Shown: one piece after another, positions 5,172 through 8,473 of the stretch
Layout: every line of letters starts with the position of its first letter
Numbering within the stretch: the first letter of the stretch is position 1
Made by a program: the position numbers and the translations under genes
Assembly: GCA_035632555.1 (NCBI GenBank)
Contig: DASQGO010000040.1
Span: forward strand, 1-8,473
DNA from: 2-02-FULL-62-14 sp035632555
GTDB taxonomy: Bacteria; Nitrospirota; Nitrospiria; Nitrospirales; Nitrospiraceae
Direction: 5' to 3'
DNA length: 8,473 bases
The notes under the pieces: generated by a model
Database searches by the model: none
What the model saw: the letters and a program-made list of their open reading frames with translations, nothing else
Told to the model about the DNA's origin: nothing

Positions 5172-6929
5172 TCAGGTTTTTTTATCCTTTGGGTCAAGGA
5201 TGCGGAACCGGACTTCATCGACCAGCGTGTAGGCGGACATCCGCTCTCCCTCGAACAGCCCGCAGCGGTAGAGGCCCGGCGCCCATCCCGTTTTGGGAGG
5301 GGACAGCAGAAAATAGCCGGACAGGTCGCTCGTGGACAGGACGACCCGGTCCTGCGCCAGGATGCGCGGCTCTCCGGCCACCTCGGCTGTTTCCAGCAGA
5401 CATTGCGCCGTGATGGTGACCGCATCGTACGACGCCGTCACCAATCCAAACACCAGGTAAATCTCCTTCTGTGCCGCGGGAAAGCCGTCCCCGGGGTGAA
5501 CGGGAATGAAGTCATGCTCACCGGTCGGCAAATCATCCCGCATGACCTGGCTCGCCGGGATGACAAATCGAAACAGGCTGAAATCGGCGTCGCGGCCCAT
5601 GAGCGACACCCGCGCATCCAGCGGTTTCTGGGGCTTCAGCCGGTCGACGGCCTGCCGGTACCGCTGCTCCTCCGACAGGACGGTGGAGTTGGACGGATCG
5701 TCGGGCGGGCTGCTGTGCGCGGCCTCGGCCGCCTTCATGTGTTCCATTTCGGGCACATGGGGGCGGACCTTCTCGATCCACCGGGCCAGTTTCGCCTTGT
5801 CCAGCACGCGCGCGCCGGGCGGGAGCGCCACGTCCTTGTTCGCTTTTTCAAATTCGACGGCCGCGTCGTAGAGCGTTTGAAAATGGACGAACGCTTCCTC
5901 CCATTGTTCCAATTCCACCAGGCATTGGCCCATGCGAAACACCGTATCCGCATAGTCTTCCTCGCTCGGATCGAGGTTGAACATGCGTCCGAGCACGGTC
6001 AGCGCCTCCTTGCACCGGCCCAACTGCATCAGGATCACTCCCAACTGATGGGTGGCGGTGGGATCGCCGGGGTTGAGCGCCAGCAGTCTTCGGAAGATCG
6101 GCTCGGCCTCCGCATAACGGCCCGCCACGGACAGCCGCCATGCGTCCGCGCGAATCAGGGCCCATTCCTTGCGCTTGGTCGGCGTCACCTCCGCGGGAGG
6201 AATGGACTCGAAGCGCCGGCTTTGAGCCATGGACCCGGAGATCATGGACAAAAGATTGTTGGCGGACAGCTCCAGCGGAGACCCCGGCGGCGTCCGTTGC
6301 AGCACGTATTGGACTTCTTCGCTCGCGCCTTGAAAGTCCAGAAGATCAAAGCGCGCCCGGGCCAGCCCCAGCCGCCACCCGAGCAAATCGGGAGCGAGCT
6401 CCACGGCCTTTTTATACGGATCCAGCGATTCCTCGAGGCGGTCGAGATTGCGGAGTTCGTGCGCCAGCCGCAAATGGACCAGGGGATTCCGGGAATCGAT
6501 CTGCGCCATGCGCTGCAGCTCGGCGATGGATTCCTGCCCCCATCCCGATCGGATCAGCACACTCCACTTCGCCCATCGGACATCCAGGGCGGCCGGCTGC
6601 CTGGCGAGCACTGTCTCATAGGCCGCAACCGCTTCTCTAGGGCGGCGGATGGTGGTGAAGATGTCCCCGCGTAACTTGTGCAGCGCGAGCGCGTCGGGAT
6701 GGCCTTGAATCCATTGGTCCAGGATCTCCAGCGCGCTGTTGATCGCGCCGCTCTCCCATGAAGCTTTCGCGCGTTCGGCGACTTTTTCCTCAGTCAGTAC
6801 CTGTGCATCCTCCGCAAACACCGAGGGGCCCATCGCCAGCGCCAGCACAAGCGGCAGGCCGAGGAGCCTCGCGATGGAACGAGCCCTTCGCCGGATAGAT
6901 GTGTGCGGGATGTGAACTGGCACAGACAT
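5172..6929 (-). CDS. Secreted TPR-repeat protein with a novel C-terminal domain
   Basis: 585 residues from ATG 6929. ATG 6947 is possible, but neither has a ribosome-binding site. A signal peptide with an Arg-rich n-region (R13-R15) and cleavage near V-F-A (residue 39) predicts export. By eye there are about seven tetratricopeptide repeats between residues 45 and 370. They include repeats with the usual 'AxxxYxxxLxxxP' endings such as 'AVAAYETVLARQP', 'SLDPYKKAVELAP' and 'AEPIFRRLLALNP'. A charged, low-complexity linker ('AAEAAHSSPPDDPSNSTV') leads to a C-terminal domain (about 440-580) rich in short beta strands, 'FRFVIPASQVM...IYLVFGLVTASYDAVTITAQCLLE...SGYFLLSPPKTGWAPGLYRCGLFEG', which looks like a beta sandwich I cannot name. 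It is first in the operon with the DsrE and TlpA genes, so it may be a scaffold for that periplasmic module. The last codons contain A7. Confidence 0.8.
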   Translation of the reverse strand: MSVPVHIPHTSIRRRARSIARLLGLPLVLALAMGPSVFAEDAQVLTEEKVAERAKASWESGAINSALEILDQWIQGHPDALALHKLRGDIFTTIRRPREAVAAYETVLARQPAALDVRWAKWSVLIRSGWGQESIAELQRMAQIDSRNPLVHLRLAHELRNLDRLEESLDPYKKAVELAPDLLGWRLGLARARFDLLDFQGASEEVQYVLQRTPPGSPLELSANNLLSMISGSMAQSRRFESIPPAEVTPTKRKEWALIRADAWRLSVAGRYAEAEPIFRRLLALNPGDPTATHQLGVILMQLGRCKEALTVLGRMFNLDPSEEDYADTVFRMGQCLVELEQWEEAFVHFQTLYDAAVEFEKANKDVALPPGARVLDKAKLARWIEKVRPHVPEMEHMKAAEAAHSSPPDDPSNSTVLSEEQRYRQAVDRLKPQKPLDARVSLMGRDADFSLFRFVIPASQVMRDDLPTGEHDFIPVHPGDGFPAAQKEIYLVFGLVTASYDAVTITAQCLLETAEVAGEPRILAQDRVVLSTSDLSGYFLLSPPKTGWAPGLYRCGLFEGERMSAYTLVDEVRFRILDPKDKKT

Positions 6930-6935
6930 TTTTTC

Positions 6936-6941
6936 ATTATA
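6936..6941 (-). promoter_or_regulatory. -10 box of the TPR-DsrE-TlpA operon
   Basis: A perfect TATAAT on the minus strand ends 6 bases before ATG 6929, so transcription would begin at or within a base or two of the start codon. GTCACA (6966-6961) is a weak -35 candidate at 19-base spacing. Absence of any ribosome-binding site before this ATG fits a leaderless message. Confidence 0.45.
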
Positions 6942-7043
6942 TTCCATTTCAAAGCGAAATTGTGACGGAGGAAGGACCTGGGGCCGGTTTCCGTCTTCCG
7001 GATTCCCCCCGTTCGTCTTCTGATTCAGCCGCCTTCCCGCTTC

Positions 7044-7052
7044 TGCTATACT
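7044..7052 (+). promoter_or_regulatory. Extended -10 promoter of the VOC gene
   Basis: TGCTATACT is an extended -10 element (TG at 7044-7045, TATACT at 7047-7052). The -35 position (7024-7029, TTCAGC) is weak, which is usual for extended -10 promoters. The start would be near 7059, only a few bases before ATG 7063, so this mRNA too would have almost no leader. Confidence 0.5.
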
Positions 7053-7062
7053 CCCGCCTATC

Positions 7063-7485
7063 ATGAAACCAAGAATTACTTTGCTGACATTGGGCGTGGA
7101 TAACCTGGAAAAGTCGCTGGCGTTCTACCGCGATGGGCTGGGACTTCCCACGGAAGGGATCGTCGGCACGGAATTCGAGCGCGGCGCCGTCGCCTTTTTC
7201 GATTTGCAGCCGGGACTGATGCTGGCCATTTGGCCCCGTACAAACATCGCCTGGGATGCGAACCTCTCCACAGCCGCGGCCAGTCCGACCGAGTTCACCA
7301 TCGGCCATAACGTGAACAGCAAACAGGACGTCGACGCGGTGATGGAGCAGGCGAAACGGGCCGGGGCCACAATCACCAAGCCGGCCGGAGAGACCTTTTG
7401 GGGAGGCTACGCCGGATATTTCCAGGATCCCGACGGCCATCTGTGGGAGATTGCATGGAACCCGCGGATGGAAATCGCCGAGTAG
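7063..7485 (+). CDS. VOC-family (glyoxalase/bleomycin-resistance fold) protein
   Basis: 140 residues, a normal length for a single-chain VOC protein with two beta-alpha-beta-beta-beta modules. Module 1: 'ITLLTLGVDNLEKSLAFYRDGLGL' (5-28), then 'GAVAFFDLQPGLMLAIWP'. Module 2: 'TEFTIGHNVNSKQDVDAVMEQAKRAGATITKPA' and the signature end 'GYFQDPDGHLWEIAWNP' (118-134), with Glu129 the usual last metal ligand. The first-strand position that holds His or Glu in metal-dependent members is Thr9 or nearby, and no other canonical ligand is obvious, so catalysis by a bound metal is uncertain. ATG 7063 has no ribosome-binding site but directly follows a good promoter. No signal peptide is seen, so it is cytoplasmic. 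The substrate cannot be told; detoxification or small-molecule binding are typical roles. Divergent from the TPR operon. Confidence 0.85.
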   Translation: MKPRITLLTLGVDNLEKSLAFYRDGLGLPTEGIVGTEFERGAVAFFDLQPGLMLAIWPRTNIAWDANLSTAAASPTEFTIGHNVNSKQDVDAVMEQAKRAGATITKPAGETFWGGYAGYFQDPDGHLWEIAWNPRMEIAE

Positions 7486-7524
7486 GCGTTCCGACGAATC
7501 CCGGCGGCCGGCGGCTGACGGTGC

Positions 7525-8473
7525 TTAGGAGGCGACCATGGGAAGCTCGCGCCGGCCTTCGGCTTCCTCCTGGATGCGGAGACGTTCGGCGCGGGATTCC
7601 TGGAGGACGTGTTCCAGCACGTCGTCCGTCAGCTGGGTGAGGCTGGCGGCCGCGTCTTTCAGGGCCCCATGCTCGACGGCGCGGGAGAGCACCTCGGCCT
7701 TGGTCGCGCCCGTTCCCTTCCCCAGGAACGGTTTTATAATGAGATAGGCTACGTCGCGTGTCGGCATGTAACGGAGAAAGCGCCGCAGCAGCCGGAAGGT
7801 TTGCACTGGGTACCAGAGCAGCTTGTAGAGAAAGAGCCGCCGCAGCCCGGCCCGCCGCACGTCATTGATCGTTTCCCCCGGCAGGCAGGTCGGATCGATT
7901 GCGGAACACTTGAAGTACTTGTACCAGTCCGTCGCCTCGTTCACCAGCCCGCGCTTCACATATTCCTGCCACAGGGGGGTGCCCCGGTAGACGCAGAGGC
8001 GGTTGAACCCGAACGTGTCGAGCGGCAGCCGGGAAGCCAGGTCGAAGGTGGCGTTCATATCCTCCACCGTCTCATCCGGGTTGCCGACGGTGAAAAATCC
8101 GTGGACGATCTCGATGCCGGCCCGCTTGGCATTGACGACCGCCTGCTTCACTTCGGCCAGGGTCTGTTCTTTTTGCAGCCGGTCCAGAATTTTCTGGCTG
8201 CCGCTCTCGATGCCAAACATGATGGTCCGGCAATGAGACCTGGCCATGGCCGGAAACAGGTGCTGGGCCACCGAATCCACGCGCCCCTCGCAGCCCCACT
8301 GGATGGTGATGCCGTTGTCGACGACCCCCTTGCAGATGGCCTCGATGCGCTTGGGCTGCAGGAGGAAATGGTCGTCCACGAAATAGACCGACCCGTAGCC
8401 GAGTGCCTGGAGGTGCTTGAATTCCTCCGTGACGTGCTGCGGGCTCCGGGCCCGCCACTTGCCTTCGTTGAAG
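7525..8473 (-). CDS. Radical SAM protein, probably B12-binding type (3' part only)
   Basis: The last 315 codons of a gene that enters from the right edge; the frame stays open to base 8473, so no internal start should be used. Visible parts, in order: 'YGSVYFVDDHFLL' (strand after the iron-sulfur loop, with the F-x-D-D motif), 'ITIQWGCEGRVDS', 'TIMFGIESGSQKILDRLQKEQT' (the GIESGS motif contacting S-adenosylmethionine) and 'GFFTVGNPDETVEDM' (the G-x-P-x-E-T motif). These are the core of Elp3/MiaB-like radical SAM barrels of the type fused to an N-terminal cobalamin-binding domain. The CxxxCxxC cluster motif and any B12 domain would be outside the window. The C-terminal 120 residues are helical and basic ('FRLLRRFLRYMPTRD'), perhaps peripheral to the membrane, then end in a charged helix. 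Substrate unknown; methyl transfer to lipid or peptidic natural products is typical for relatives. Confidence 0.85.
   Translation of the reverse strand, partial: FNEGKWRARSPQHVTEEFKHLQALGYGSVYFVDDHFLLQPKRIEAICKGVVDNGITIQWGCEGRVDSVAQHLFPAMARSHCRTIMFGIESGSQKILDRLQKEQTLAEVKQAVVNAKRAGIEIVHGFFTVGNPDETVEDMNATFDLASRLPLDTFGFNRLCVYRGTPLWQEYVKRGLVNEATDWYKYFKCSAIDPTCLPGETINDVRRAGLRRLFLYKLLWYPVQTFRLLRRFLRYMPTRDVAYLIIKPFLGKGTGATKAEVLSRAVEHGALKDAAASLTQLTDDVLEHVLQESRAERLRIQEEAEGRRELPMVAS

Noticed and set aside
5403..6674. 423-codon plus-strand open frame antisense to the TPR gene
   Set aside because: Same Arg/Gly/His-rich shadow composition, no ribosome-binding site and no recognisable motif; the opposite strand encodes convincing TPR repeats.

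Overview
The window looks like ordinary chromosome from a GC-rich bacterium with a Gram-negative envelope. There are three predicted lipoproteins with lipoboxes, and a periplasmic DsrE/TlpA pair. My best guess is a member of the Nitrospirota (Nitrospira or a relative). The basis is the short CxxC...WRCxxCGEIxDPVIxxNR zinc-ribbon protein and the radical SAM protein, which resemble proteins I associate with that group. This is inference from protein style, not a search. I see no mobile elements, CRISPR array, tRNA or rRNA.

Layout. Positions 1-40 may carry the last codons of an upstream gene, followed by a small hairpin and a TTGACA-type promoter candidate. A CsgG/LpoB-like lipoprotein gene (283-1161, +) converges on a BamE-like small lipoprotein gene (1190-1654, -). 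An AT-richer stretch of about 385 bases (1655-2039) holds no convincing gene, but it does hold several hairpins, including a long imperfect one at 1959-2010. Then come a 68-residue zinc-ribbon gene (2040-2246, +) and a TRL-like lipoprotein gene (2288-2674, +), probably one transcript.

The most notable element is on the minus strand. A cation/proton antiporter gene (2704-3909) is preceded by a promoter (4063-4092), a clear fluoride riboswitch (crcB motif, 4003-4055) and an intrinsic terminator (3939-3960) inside its leader. The antiporter is therefore most likely a fluoride-resistance transporter switched on by fluoride, although its sequence alone would only be called a Na+/H+ antiporter.

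Upstream of it on the same strand lies a three-gene cluster, transcribed in the order TPR protein (6929-5172), secreted DsrE-family protein (5114-4644) and membrane-anchored TlpA-like thioredoxin (4647-4117). The last two overlap by 4 bases (ATGA). All three products carry export or anchor signals, which suggests a periplasmic thiol or sulfur-handling module of unknown substrate. A divergent promoter region (6930-7062) separates it from a VOC (glyoxalase-fold) gene (7063-7485, +). That gene converges on the 3' part of a B12-binding-type radical SAM gene (7525-8473, -), whose N-terminal part lies beyond the window edge.
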